Numbered from the stretch's first letter, positions 53,208 through 62,214 are shown. The stretch: DNA of 64,000 nucleotides from Paraburkholderia domus (GCF_905220705.1 NZ_CAJNAT010000025.1:62001-126000), one strand, 5' to 3'. The notes: a model not told the origin generated them from the sequence alone. Numbers and translations: made by a program.

Positions 53208-54719
53208 TCACGCCGCTTTTAAAGTTTCGCGCCGCGTCGCCAGTTGCATGATGCGCTCCTGCGTCGCCTCCGTGGCTGAGAGTTCGCCGGTAATGCGGCC
53301 CTCGCACATCACGACGATGCGGTCGCTCATGCGCAAGATTTCCGGCAGTTCCGACGAGATCATCACGATCGCCTTGCCTTGCCCGGCGAGCGAGCGCAGG
53401 AGCTTGTAGATTTCGCTCTTGGCGCCGACGTCGATGCCGCGCGTCGGCTCGTCGAAGAAGAGCACGTCGCAGTCGCGCTCGAGCCATTTCGCGACGACAA
53501 TTTTCTGCTGATTGCCGCCCGAGAGAAGCCGCACCTCCTGAGTCGCGGAGGGCGTACGAATGGCGAGCAGGTTGATGAAATGGGAGGCTGTCCGGCGTAT
53601 CTGAGCGCGCCGCAAGAAAAAATTGAGCGACAGGAATTTGCTCAAGTTGGACATCACAATGTTCGATTCGACGTTCATGCCGGTAGCAAGGCCGAAGCGC
53701 TTGCGGTCTTCCGACAGATAGCCGATGCCGCGCGCCACCGCATCGCTCGGATTCCTGATTGTCGACTTCACGCCTTTCACGACAATTTCGCCGGATTCGA
53801 TCGGATCGGCGCCGAACACCGCTCGGGCGACCTCGGTGCGGCCCGCGCCCATCAAGCCGGCAAAGCCCAATATCTCGCCTTTGCGCAACACGAAACTCAC
53901 GTCCCTGACCAGCGGGCCGGCGTTCAGATTTTTGACTTCGAGCGCGACCTCGCCTTTGTCTGCGGTGTTGTGAGAAGGCGCGACGTCGACCAACGTTCGC
54001 CCGACCATCATGCCGATGATCGCTTCGACGCTGGTGTCCTTGGCAGTGACGGTGGCCACATATTCCCCGTCACGCAATACGGTGACGCGATCGGCGATCT
54101 GCTTCAGCTCATCCATCTTATGCGAGATATAGATGACTCCCACACCCCGGTTCTTCAGCTCGCGGATGATGCGGAAGAGTTCGGCGATTTCGGCGTCGTT
54201 GAGCGCCGAGGTAGGCTCGTCCATGATCAGAACGCGCGAATCGAAAGACAAAGCCTTGGCGATCTCGACCATCTGCTGCCTGGCGACGGTGAGGCTGCTG
54301 ACAACCGCGCGCGGGTCGAGATTCACATGCATGCGGGCAAGAATGTCGCGCGCTTGCGCATTGAGCGTGTCTTCGTCGAGGAACAGGCCAAGGCGTCCGC
54401 GCGGCTCGCGGCCGATGAACATATTCTGGGCGACGGTCAGATGATTCATCAACTGGAGTTCCTGATGAATGATGCCGACGCCCATGGCCTGCGCCTCGCG
54501 CGGACTCAAGAACTCGACCGGCTGGCCGTCATAGAGGATTTCGCCCGTATCCCGGGTGTACACGCCGGCGAGGATTTTCATCAACGTCGACTTGCCGGCG
54601 CCATTCTCACCCATCAGCGCGTGGACTTCCCCCGCCATGAGTTCGAATTGGATTTCGTGAAGCGCCCTCACGCCGGGAAAGCTCTTGCTGAGCCTTTTAA
54701 CGGAAATAAGCGGGGTCAT
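53208..54719 (-). CDS. Sugar ABC importer ATPase (RbsA type, two ABC domains)
   Basis: A 503-residue ATPase with two ABC domains in one chain, as in RbsA/XylG/MglA. Domain 1 has Walker A GENGAGKST (about residues 37-45) and Walker B LIMDEPTSAL. Domain 2 has the degenerate first loop GLMGAGRTE, common in RbsA-type second domains, signature LSGGNQQK and FFDEPTRGIDV. It is first in the order ATPase, permease, binding protein, L-fuconate dehydratase, ankyrin fragment. Confidence 0.92.
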   Translation of the reverse strand: MTPLISVKRLSKSFPGVRALHEIQFELMAGEVHALMGENGAGKSTLMKILAGVYTRDTGEILYDGQPVEFLSPREAQAMGVGIIHQELQLMNHLTVAQNMFIGREPRGRLGLFLDEDTLNAQARDILARMHVNLDPRAVVSSLTVARQQMVEIAKALSFDSRVLIMDEPTSALNDAEIAELFRIIRELKNRGVGVIYISHKMDELKQIADRVTVLRDGEYVATVTAKDTSVEAIIGMMVGRTLVDVAPSHNTADKGEVALEVKNLNAGPLVRDVSFVLRKGEILGFAGLMGAGRTEVARAVFGADPIESGEIVVKGVKSTIRNPSDAVARGIGYLSEDRKRFGLATGMNVESNIVMSNLSKFLSLNFFLRRAQIRRTASHFINLLAIRTPSATQEVRLLSGGNQQKIVVAKWLERDCDVLFFDEPTRGIDVGAKSEIYKLLRSLAGQGKAIVMISSELPEILRMSDRIVVMCEGRITGELSATEATQERIMQLATRRETLKAA

Positions 54720-55091
54720 GGCGCGGATTGAGCGGCAATTCCATGACCGCCGCTGGCCTCATTGCGAGGAGCGGGTCGAAAAAGCGTCGGACGCCGCTGC
54801 GTCGAGTGCCGCTGCGCCGGGCGTCGCCGGGTATTGCGGCTGAAATCGCGGCTGAAATCGCAACGAGAAGCCAGACACATTGCCTGGTGCCCCCAAACCG
54901 ATGTGCCACGATTTTACGCTGCGGGACGGCGGCGGCTCAATTAGGCATTCCCTAATATCACGCGCATGCGTATCGCGCGCCGATGTCCCACTATTTGACT
55001 TCCATTTCGGGCCACCCGATGTGAGGGGACAATCAATGCGCCGTTGTCAGCCAATCACATGGGCCCGGCTGACAGTGGCGCGGTTGCCACG
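54720..55091. promoter_or_regulatory. Upstream region of the sugar importer operon
   Basis: About 370 bases before the minus-strand ATPase gene. It contains a 12-base tandem repeat gcggctgaaatc (54836-54859) and an inverted repeat ATTAGG-N5-CCTAAT at 54940-54956, a candidate regulator site about 220 bases upstream of the ATPase start. No regulator gene is adjacent. I see no protein gene. Confidence 0.45.
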
Positions 55092-55733
55092 CTACGCTTC
55101 GGCCAGAATCTGCCGGATGACTTGCTCGAAGGTTTCCACGGGTTGTCCGCCGCTCACCAGATAGCGACCGTTAAAGATGATCGCCGGCACGGACTGGATG
55201 CCCTTCGCCTGGTATTCCCGTTCTTCCGCACGAACCGCGTCGGTATAGTCTCCGCTTCGCAGTACCTCTTTTGCTTCCGCGGCGTCGAGCCCCACGGATT
55301 GAGCCGCTTCGACCAGGACTTCGCGATCGCTCGGGTCTTTGCCTTCGGAATGGTAAGCCCGCAGCAGCGCCAACTTGAGCGGCAACTGCTTGCCTTTGAT
55401 ACCGGCCCAATGCATCAGACGGTGCGCATCGAAGGTGTTATAGACACGCGTACGCGGACCGAAGGCAAAACCGACGCTCGCCCCACGTTCGCGGATCATG
55501 GCTTGCGTTTCGGCGATCTGCTCCGGTGTGCGTCCGTATTTTTTGCCGAGATAGTCGACAATGGCCTCGCCGTCCGGCCCCATCTCCGGATTCAGCTCAA
55601 AAGGGTGCACCGCTATTTGAGCGTCGACCGCATCGCCTAAGCGCGATAGCGCAAGCTCGAGGGACGACAGGCCGATTGCACACCACGGGCATGCGATATC
55701 GGAGACGAAATCGATTGTTAGCTGTTGTTTCAT
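55092..55733 (-). CDS. DsbA-family oxidoreductase (FrnE-like)
   Basis: A 213-residue cytoplasmic thioredoxin-fold protein of the FrnE group of the DsbA family. The redox motif CPWC is at residues 15-18 and the cis-Pro loop is SVPAI. There is no signal peptide when the start is set at the ATG at 55733. FrnE-like proteins are thought to act as disulfide oxidoreductases or isomerases, for example under oxidative stress. Confidence 0.87.
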   Translation of the reverse strand: MKQQLTIDFVSDIACPWCAIGLSSLELALSRLGDAVDAQIAVHPFELNPEMGPDGEAIVDYLGKKYGRTPEQIAETQAMIRERGASVGFAFGPRTRVYNTFDAHRLMHWAGIKGKQLPLKLALLRAYHSEGKDPSDREVLVEAAQSVGLDAAEAKEVLRSGDYTDAVRAEEREYQAKGIQSVPAIIFNGRYLVSGGQPVETFEQVIRQILAEA

Positions 55734-55916
55734 TGCTTTCCTGACTGGAATGACCTGTGGCACGGCCGCCTCAGTGCGATGCAAAAACGGCCCACAGGGT
55801 AGCCTAGCCTGAATCGCCAACATTTGCAGGACCGCGCTCCGGACGTTAAGACGAAGCGGTCATCCGCTTAAGCCCTAGTCCGGCTTCCCGTTATGGTCTC
55901 CGAGCGGTCGGGCGGG

Positions 55917-56357
55917 TCAGTCCACCCAGCGATCCGCGCGGGTCCGTTCGTGCGCTTCGTTGAGTGGGTAGCGAATGCGGTTGTCATCGCGCGGACGTTC
56001 GCCGATCACCATCAGCCTGACTTCGTCCGTCGTATTGTTGATGAAGGTGTGACAGATTCCTGTGCCTGCCGGAAACGCGACGGAATCGCCTTCAGAAATG
56101 GGATGAAGCACGCCGTCGATCCAGACTTCGGGCTGGCCTTCGAGCACGTACACAAACTCCTGCTCGGTACTTTCGGCGTGCGGATAGGACGTCCGCCGGC
56201 CAGGCAGAAGCCTCACGTGATGAATGCCAATACGCGTAATGCCGAGTGCGGCGGAAAGCGGCGCGTCCAGCGCCATTTTCTCGGTGTCGCCGCGATAAGA
56301 ATGGGCGTCTGGTTCTTCCAGTTCAGTCCAGTGCTTGATGAAATCGGGGCGGCTCAT
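55917..56357 (-). CDS. Cupin domain protein
   Basis: A 146-residue small beta-barrel protein of the cupin superfamily. Motif 1 is seen in RTSYPHAESTEQEFVYVLEG and motif 2 in PAGTGICHTFIN, with the expected His/Glu metal ligands largely in place. AAGGAG precedes the ATG by eight bases. Role unknown; possibly an isomerase, dioxygenase-like or sugar-binding protein. Confidence 0.85.
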   Translation of the reverse strand: MSRPDFIKHWTELEEPDAHSYRGDTEKMALDAPLSAALGITRIGIHHVRLLPGRRTSYPHAESTEQEFVYVLEGQPEVWIDGVLHPISEGDSVAFPAGTGICHTFINNTTDEVRLMVIGERPRDDNRIRYPLNEAHERTRADRWVD

Positions 56358-56402
56358 CGGTTGCTCTCCTTAGGAACTACGGTCGATGATAGCGGCTTGC
56401 AC

Positions 56403-57572
56403 TCATTGTTCGTCGTTGGCCAGCGACGTGAGAATCCGGTATGCAGCACTTACCCGTTCATCGATGGGGAAATTCTTGTTGGCGAGAATGACAATCCCCA
56501 GCCGCTTCTGCGGAATGAACGCGACGTACGCGCCGAAGCCATTGGTCGAGCCGGTTTTATTGATCCAGACGTCTTCACGAGGAGGCTGCGGCGGCGTTAT
56601 TTCAGTAACCGGTGTCGCGTTGAAGATCATCGCCGATGAATTTCCGTCCAGCAGCGTCTGCAATTTGACGGGATACGAATACTGTTCCCATATCAGGTCC
56701 TGGGTCATCGCCCCTGCCTTGAAGTATCCGGTGTGGGTATCCGTGACCGCGCGCTGGAGCTTCGGGTCCAACTGGATCAGGTTCATGTTGGCTTCCACGA
56801 AGCGAATCATGTCGGCTGCCGTGGTCTTGATGCCGTAGGCTTCAGCGGACAGTTCCCCTGGTGCCATTCTGATCGGCGCACCGTCTTTCGTGTAGCCCTG
56901 AGCGTAGTCGCTCAATTTCCCAGTGGGCACGTTGATGTAACTGCTCTTCATATCAAGCGCGGGAAACAGACGATTTTCCATCAGCCCGCTAAAATCCTGG
57001 CCCATGCTCTTCGCTGTTATCAGACCGAGCGCGCCGATGCCGGGATTGGCATAGGTCCGATAGCTTCCCGGCGCGTAGGTGGGCTGCCACTGCTTGAAAT
57101 ACTGCATCAGCTGATCGTCGTTGCGGATGTTGTCCGGCACCTGCAATGGGAGCCCTCCGGGCGTGTGCGTGCCCAGATTGAGAAGGCTGACATCGCCGAA
57201 CTTGCTATTTCGCAGGGACGGAAGGTACTTGCTCGACGGATCCGACAAGGATAGATAGCCATTCACTTGCGCATAGGACGCTAGCGTCGCTGTCAAAGTC
57301 TTGCTGACAGAACCCAGCTCAAACAAGGTGTCGCGCGTAACCGGCTTTCTGGCTTCCGTCGACGCCAGGCCATAGTTGAAAACATAGTGCCTGTCACCGT
57401 CGATGATGCCGACTGCCATGCCGGGGATGCCATAGTCCGCCATGACCGGCTGTATGGCGCGGTTCACTACACTTCTGATTCTGCTTTGCTCGTCGTCGGC
57501 CGCGTGGCTAACGGCTGTGGTTGCAAGCGCAAAAAAGCTTATTGCTATAAGGCTGATGGTTCTGAGGTTCAT
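56403..57572 (-). CDS. ampC: Class C (AmpC-type) beta-lactamase
   Basis: A 389-residue serine beta-lactamase with signal peptide (about residues 1-24). All three class C signatures are present: SVSK with the nucleophile Ser (residues 88-91), YAN (174-176) and KTG (339-341). Length and order fit AmpC, so a periplasmic cephalosporinase is expected. No ampR-type LysR gene is adjacent, so classical AmpR-controlled induction is not visible here. A weak AGAGAA precedes the ATG. A class C-like esterase is a less likely alternative. Confidence 0.88.
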   Translation of the reverse strand: MNLRTISLIAISFFALATTAVSHAADDEQSRIRSVVNRAIQPVMADYGIPGMAVGIIDGDRHYVFNYGLASTEARKPVTRDTLFELGSVSKTLTATLASYAQVNGYLSLSDPSSKYLPSLRNSKFGDVSLLNLGTHTPGGLPLQVPDNIRNDDQLMQYFKQWQPTYAPGSYRTYANPGIGALGLITAKSMGQDFSGLMENRLFPALDMKSSYINVPTGKLSDYAQGYTKDGAPIRMAPGELSAEAYGIKTTAADMIRFVEANMNLIQLDPKLQRAVTDTHTGYFKAGAMTQDLIWEQYSYPVKLQTLLDGNSSAMIFNATPVTEITPPQPPREDVWINKTGSTNGFGAYVAFIPQKRLGIVILANKNFPIDERVSAAYRILTSLANDEQ

Positions 57573-57732
57573 TTCTCTAAACCGTCAATTCTGACGTGGG
57601 TGGGTTACGGGCGGGTTGGCATTCGCCATCCACGCTTGGAGCCGAGCCATCGAACAGCGGCATGGGAGCCGGACGGCCGGCGCCGCTGAAGCTACCGCCG
57701 CCCGATGGTTCACCCGGCCCTTGCGCCGGCGA

Positions 57733-58242
57733 TCAGTAAGCGCCCATATAGTCGCGCTTGCCGATCTCGACGCCGTTGTGGCGCAGAATCGCGTAAGCCG
57801 TCGTAACGTGGAAGAAAAACTGCGGCAGGCCGTAGTTTTGCAAATAGGCGCTGCCGACCAGCTTCTTCTCTTTCGGCGTGCCCGGACGCAGGACGATTTC
57901 CTTGTTTTCGCTACCGTCGAATTGGGTGGCGTCGAGCGTCCCGATGTGAGCCAACGCCTTGGCGATCAGCGCTTGCAGGTCTGCAAACGTGACTTCGGTA
58001 TCGGGCCACGACGGCACCTCTACGCCGGCGAGGCGCGAGCTGATGCCCTTGGCGAAATCGGCGGCGATCTGTACCTGGCGCACAAGGGGGAACATGTCCG
58101 GAAACAGGCGCGCCTGCAGCAGCGCGTTCGGATCGATGTTTTTTTCGGTGGCGTGTGCTTCGGCTTTCTTCAGCACGTCGGACAATGCCGTCAGCATCTG
58201 CTTGAAAACTGGGACGGATGCGCTGTAGATGGAACTCGTCAT
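57733..58242 (-). CDS. DUF1993 family protein
   Basis: A 169-residue helical protein of the DUF1993 family (DinB/YfiT-like four-helix fold). It shows the family pattern LLQARLFPDMFPLVRQVQIAADFAKG and the C-terminal FFFHVTTAYAILRHNGVEIGKRDYMG. The ATG at 58242 is the likely start, with AAAGAG upstream. The biochemical role is unknown. It is divergent from a methyltransferase gene. Confidence 0.87.
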   Translation of the reverse strand: MTSSIYSASVPVFKQMLTALSDVLKKAEAHATEKNIDPNALLQARLFPDMFPLVRQVQIAADFAKGISSRLAGVEVPSWPDTEVTFADLQALIAKALAHIGTLDATQFDGSENKEIVLRPGTPKEKKLVGSAYLQNYGLPQFFFHVTTAYAILRHNGVEIGKRDYMGAY

Positions 58243-58268
58243 GATCACTCTTTAGGTCGATGGTGAAT

Positions 58269-58294
58269 GCCGGCGCGGAAAATGCCGCGCCGGC
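58269..58294. repeat. 10-bp GC-rich inverted repeat
   Basis: GCCGGCGCGG at 58269-58278 and its inverse at 58285-58294 flank a six-base loop. It lies 27 bases upstream of the DUF1993 start codon, so it would form a stable hairpin in that 5' leader. It has no T-run. Confidence 0.6.
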
Positions 58295-58459
58295 CGGTTT
58301 AATGTATGGCTGGTGGATGAACTTGTTGGCCTGAAGCGGGGAAGGTTACCATCGTCCTGCCGTGAACACCTATGCGGAAACGCTGCGCGTCTGTAGTAGG
58401 AGCCAGAACTGGCAGCTCCGCTTCCGGCGAAGACGAACGAACATACGGGATTTAAAGTC

Positions 58460-59320
58460 ATGCACGACAAGCAAGATGTAGCGCCAGACAGCACAGCAGC
58501 GCGAGTCGCCATGTGGCGCGCTCTGCATGTCGAGGCCGACCCCCTGCCGCATGTGCTGGAAGACAAAATCGGCCTTAAGTTGCTCGCGCCCGACGAGGGC
58601 TGGCGCAGCCGCGGGGACATGGACCCGCAGTTCACGCGACCCTTTCGCGCCTCAATCGTGGCTCGTGCCCGTTTCATTGAGGACCTGGTCGTGGAACAGG
58701 CCGGCCGCGGGCTGAGTCAGTATGTCATCCTCGGTGCGGGCCTTGACAGCTTCGCACAACGGCGGCCGGAGATCGCATCCCGCCTCAATGTGTTCGAAAT
58801 CGACCGACCAGGCCCTCAGGCATGGAAGCGTCAGCGCCTGATCGAGCTCGGTTTCGGCGTCCCGGACTGGCTGCGCTTCGTGCCGGTCGATTTCGAGTCA
58901 GGCGGGTCCTGGCGAGACGCGCTCATGACTGCTGGCTTCGATGAGAACAAGCCGGCAATCGTGGTCTCCACAGGGGTCAGCATGTATCTCACCAAGGATG
59001 CGAACGCCGCCACGCTGCGCGAAGTCGCGGCCCTCGCGCCAGGATCGACGCTCGCCATGACGTTCCTGCTCCCGCTGGAGCTGGCGGACCCCGAAGTACG
59101 CCCCGGGCTCGAGATGGCGGAGAAGGGAGCGCGAGCAAGCGGGACCCCGTTCCTCAGCTTCTTCACCCCGCCGGAGATCCTGGCGCTGGCCCACGAAGCG
59201 GGCTTTAGCAAAGCGCGGCACGTCTCGGCGGCCGATCTTACGCAGCGCTACTTCTTGGGCAGAACAGATGATCTGCGCCCGCCAAACAATGCGGAGGAAC
59301 TGCTGGTAGCAAATACATAG
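58460..59320 (+). CDS. SAM-dependent methyltransferase (LCMT/PPM1-like family)
   Basis: A 286-residue class I methyltransferase of the leucine-carboxyl-methyltransferase-like family, common in actinobacteria and proteobacteria. Motif I is VILGAGLDSFAQR (about residues 88-100), followed by an acidic residue in FEIDRPG that should bind the SAM ribose. The GVSMYL motif near residue 173 is family-typical. Substrates are mostly unknown; small-molecule methylation is likely. No strong ribosome binding site precedes the ATG. Confidence 0.85.
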   Translation: MHDKQDVAPDSTAARVAMWRALHVEADPLPHVLEDKIGLKLLAPDEGWRSRGDMDPQFTRPFRASIVARARFIEDLVVEQAGRGLSQYVILGAGLDSFAQRRPEIASRLNVFEIDRPGPQAWKRQRLIELGFGVPDWLRFVPVDFESGGSWRDALMTAGFDENKPAIVVSTGVSMYLTKDANAATLREVAALAPGSTLAMTFLLPLELADPEVRPGLEMAEKGARASGTPFLSFFTPPEILALAHEAGFSKARHVSAADLTQRYFLGRTDDLRPPNNAEELLVANT

Positions 59321-59333
59321 GTGCCCGAACTGA

Positions 59334-59591
59334 ATGATGCTATGGGGATGCCTGAGCTGGTCCATCTCGCCTATCGTGCAGAACTACCTGATCCGCAGCG
59401 CGCCGGATCAGGCCGACGTCAGCATCGGTATCAATGTTTCGGCAATGCATTTGGGCGTGGCGCTGGGCGCGGGGTTGGGTGGACTGCTGGTCGATTCCTG
59501 TTCCGCTCCACGCGCCAGGAAGGTTGAGGATTGCAAACGTTCGATGGAACGTGATTCGACGCGCCTATCGAGGCGCGCCGATTGTCTCTGA
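59334..59591 (+). pseudogene. C-terminal remnant of an MFS transporter
   Basis: About 50 codons (from 59355) resemble the last helices of a DHA1-type MFS efflux protein: VQNYLIRSAPDQADVSIGIN, then a Gly/Ala-rich helix and GGLLVDS. The rest of the transporter is absent upstream, and the frame runs on into non-homologous sequence that overlaps the end of the GntR gene. It is a decayed fragment of a lost transporter. Confidence 0.6.
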
Positions 59592-60269
59592 GTCCTTCGA
59601 CGGCGCAGTCTCACCCGCTCGCCGGGCTTCGCGCAGCGCGTCCTGCATCACGATACCAGCCGCCTCGATATGCGCTTTCGTCAGGCGCTTCGCGGCACGC
59701 CGGTCCCGGGCGAGCACTGCATCGAGGATCGCATGATGCTCTGCGAGCGAGATGCGTTGGTAGCGCTCTAGCTGCCAGACGAGCCGCAGATAGCGGTCAG
59801 TCTTGCGCCAGATTGCTTCCAGTGTCTCCAGCAGATGCCGCTTGCCGCTTGCCTGATAGATTGCCCGATGAAATGCCCAGTTGTCGATCGACCAGTGTTC
59901 GACCTCGTGCGCATCCTCGTCGCGCTTGAGAATTGCGCGGACCGCGGTCTCGTCGTCCGCGCCGAACGCATCGATCGCGGAGTCGAGTGCCAATAGCTCG
60001 AGCGCGATCCGCATTTCCGTCAACTCGGCCGCTTCGAGCCTCGTCATTGCGGAGACGAATGCGCCTCGGTTCGGCACGATCGTGACGAACCCACTCGCTT
60101 GCAACTGCACGAACGCCTCCCGCACCGGAATGTGACTGGTGCCGAATTCCTTCGCAATCAGATCCTGCCGCAACTGCGTCCCCGGCACCAAAGTACCGTT
60201 CGCGATGCGCTCGCGCAGGCGCTCGGCGAGCGAAGTCAAAGAGAGCTTGCCATCTGCAGATTTTTTCAC
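59565..60269 (-). CDS. GntR family regulator (FadR/FCD subfamily)
   Basis: A 234-residue regulator with an N-terminal winged helix-turn-helix (about residues 10-72, with SHIPVREAFVQLQASGFV) and a helical FCD ligand domain with the His residues that usually hold a metal (DNWAFHRAIY, LAEHHAIL). It is divergent from the aminotransferase gene and probably controls it. The start is a GTG directly next to a 14-bp palindrome, with no ribosome binding site in front. Confidence 0.88.
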   Translation of the reverse strand: MKKSADGKLSLTSLAERLRERIANGTLVPGTQLRQDLIAKEFGTSHIPVREAFVQLQASGFVTIVPNRGAFVSAMTRLEAAELTEMRIALELLALDSAIDAFGADDETAVRAILKRDEDAHEVEHWSIDNWAFHRAIYQASGKRHLLETLEAIWRKTDRYLRLVWQLERYQRISLAEHHAILDAVLARDRRAAKRLTKAHIEAAGIVMQDALREARRAGETAPSKDSETIGAPR

Positions 60270-60283
60270 TTTAATATATTAAA
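60270..60283. promoter_or_regulatory. 14-bp perfect palindrome, likely GntR operator
   Basis: TTTAATATATTAAA is a perfect dyad immediately before the GntR start codon and 18 bases before the aminotransferase start. AT-rich dyads of this length are usual for FCD-type GntR regulators. Bound protein would cover both translation start regions or a promoter -10. Confidence 0.6.
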
Positions 60284-60301
60284 ACAATAGTGGAGGCCCA
60301 T

Positions 60302-61459
60302 GTGACAGTATCTCGCTTGAGAAATATTCCTGGCATTGGAGTCGACCGCATCGGCGACGCCGCGGACTCTCTGCGCGACGCGGACATTCTAAGGCTTGAA
60401 AATCTCGATACCGATCTGCGGCCGCCGGCGCAGGCGCTGGCTCGCACGCACGAGGCCATCGACGACGACGCGGCAAACAGCTACCTGCCTTTTACCGGAC
60501 AGGGTGCGTTGCGCGAGGCCGCCGCCGCGCGGGTCGGCCGCGCCGCGGGCGTCGCATACGACGCCGCGGCCGAATGCATCGTGTCGGCCGGCGGTCTTGC
60601 GGGGATTCTCAACGTGCTGCTGTCGATTCTTGAGCCGGGCGACGAGGTCGTGCTGACGGATCCCACCTACGCTGGGCTGATCAACCGGGTGCATCTGGCC
60701 GCCGGCGTGCCGAGGTTCGCGCGGCTGCAGCCGCGTGCCGACGGCTGGCGACTCGATCTCGACAGCCTTGCCGCAGCGATCGGGCCGCGAACGAAAGCAC
60801 TGTTGATCATGTCGCCTTCGATGCCGGGCGGCTACGTCGCATCGCAGGACGAATGGCTTGCGATTGCGGAACATTGCGCGCGCCATGGCATCTGGCTGGT
60901 CTATGACGCGGCGATGGAGCGCATCCTGTTCGACGGGCGCGACGTCATTCATCCCGCCGGTTTGCCGGGCATGCGCGAACGCACCATCACCATCGGCGCG
61001 GTTTCGAAGGAGTATCGGATGATCGGATGGCGCGTCGGCTGGATCGTCGGGCCCGCATCGATCATGAACGACGTACGTCTCGTGAGCTTGTCGAACGTGG
61101 TGTGTCAGGTTGGAATCGCGATGCCCGGCGCCACTGCCGCGCTGACGGCAACCGACGATGGGGTGGCCGCTGCGGTCGCGGAATGGGAGCGCCGTCGCGA
61201 CTTCCTGATGAGCGCGCTTGCTGATCTGCCGGTGATCCGTCCGCATGGCGGCTGGTCGATGCTCATCGATACCCGTGAGCTGGGTCTCGAGCCACCCGAC
61301 GCATCGAAGCTGCTGCTCGAACGCGGCAAGATCGCGGCTACACCGATGACGAACTGGGGACCCGGCGCGGACCGCTATCTGCGTTTCGTTTTCTCCAACG
61401 AATCCGTTTCGCGCCTGCATGACATTCGCGAGCGGATACGCCGGTCGTGGCAGATATGA
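60302..61459 (+). CDS. PLP-dependent class I/II aminotransferase-like enzyme, atypical site
   Basis: A 385-residue fold-type I PLP enzyme. The Schiff-base Lys is K236 in AVSKEYRMIGWRVGW, and D202 should hold the pyridine nitrogen. Unusually, the conserved NPxNPTG loop reads SPSMPGG (171-177), replacing the Asn that contacts PLP, and the following DEIY-like motif reads DAAME. The C-terminal Arg that binds the carboxylate appears to be present (RYLRFVFS). I choose the GTG at 60302 because GGAGG is five bases upstream. It is divergent from the GntR regulator. Confidence 0.82.
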   Translation: MTVSRLRNIPGIGVDRIGDAADSLRDADILRLENLDTDLRPPAQALARTHEAIDDDAANSYLPFTGQGALREAAAARVGRAAGVAYDAAAECIVSAGGLAGILNVLLSILEPGDEVVLTDPTYAGLINRVHLAAGVPRFARLQPRADGWRLDLDSLAAAIGPRTKALLIMSPSMPGGYVASQDEWLAIAEHCARHGIWLVYDAAMERILFDGRDVIHPAGLPGMRERTITIGAVSKEYRMIGWRVGWIVGPASIMNDVRLVSLSNVVCQVGIAMPGATAALTATDDGVAAAVAEWERRRDFLMSALADLPVIRPHGGWSMLIDTRELGLEPPDASKLLLERGKIAATPMTNWGPGADRYLRFVFSNESVSRLHDIRERIRRSWQI

Positions 61460-61562
61460 TGCAATGAAACAGGTTTGTCTCGAACTTGCGGAATCGATCC
61501 TTTGCGGACATCCGGCGCTCGGGGGACAATGCCCTTGCGAATCTCTTCCGAGGCTGCGCAAC

Positions 61563-61973
61563 ATGGCTAAATTTCAGCCTGATGGATGGCATACCGTCAC
61601 GCCCCGAATCGTCGTACGGGATCCGGAAAACCTGATCACATTCATCAAGATCGTGTTTCAGGCACAGGGCGAATTCCGTCACGGGCTGCCTGCCGAAATC
61701 ATGATCGGCGATTCCGTCGTGATGGTTAGCGGCGGAGACGGCCTTCGCGATCCGATGCCGGCATTTTTGTATGTCTATGTTGAGGACGCCGATTCGACCT
61801 TCCAGCGAGCGATTGCGGCGAACGCGATCCCGCTCGAAGCTCCGGCCGACATGCCATACGGCGACAGGCGAGCGATGGTAAGAGATCCGTGGGGAAACAC
61901 ATGGCAAATTGCCACACATCACCGCGACCTCTCCGCTGCCAAGATCCGGTCAAGGTTGGCCAACGACGGATAA
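61563..61973 (+). CDS. VOC superfamily (glyoxalase/PhnB-like) protein
   Basis: A 136-residue vicinal-oxygen-chelate protein of the PhnB-like group: HTVTPRIVVRDPENLITFIK at the start, MIGDSVVMVSGG in the middle and DPWGNTWQIATH at the end. Such proteins bind metal or small ligands; function unknown. I start at the ATG at 61563, which gives the usual family length; the open frame upstream to 61419 overlaps the aminotransferase gene. Confidence 0.85.
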   Translation: MAKFQPDGWHTVTPRIVVRDPENLITFIKIVFQAQGEFRHGLPAEIMIGDSVVMVSGGDGLRDPMPAFLYVYVEDADSTFQRAIAANAIPLEAPADMPYGDRRAMVRDPWGNTWQIATHHRDLSAAKIRSRLANDG

Positions 61974-62214
61974 GCCGATTTTTGGGGTGCTGGAGTGATT
62001 TGGGCGCCTCGGCTGCCGTCCGCAGGCCGGGAGCGGAAGATCCGCTCAAGTGATCAAGGCTAGACCGAGGTATTTGGCACCTTGCAGCGCATCTAGTTTT
62101 TGCCGTGAGCGACAGACTGTCGGCAATTTAGCCCGCCGCTTGACCTGCCCCCGGCTTGGGGGCCTGACTGCGAAATGCAGCAGCGCGTGTGCGTTCCTGG
62201 CGGCGTTGGTCAAT
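61974..62214. other. Intergenic region, no gene identified
   Basis: About 240 bases between the VOC gene and the hairpin behind the leader peptide gene. Short open frames exist on both strands but none has a ribosome binding site or a family resemblance that I can name. No terminal inverted repeat of an insertion sequence was seen. Confidence 0.35.

Noticed and set aside
53379..54731. 450-codon plus-strand frame opposite the RbsA-type ATPase
   Set aside because: Antisense shadow; both ABC domains are clear on the minus strand.
54836..54859. Two-copy 12-bp repeat considered as a CRISPR or iteron array
   Set aside because: Only two contiguous copies without spacers; no array and no replication gene nearby.
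61974..62214. Possible insertion-sequence remnant
   Set aside because: No terminal inverted repeats, target duplication or transposase motif could be seen.
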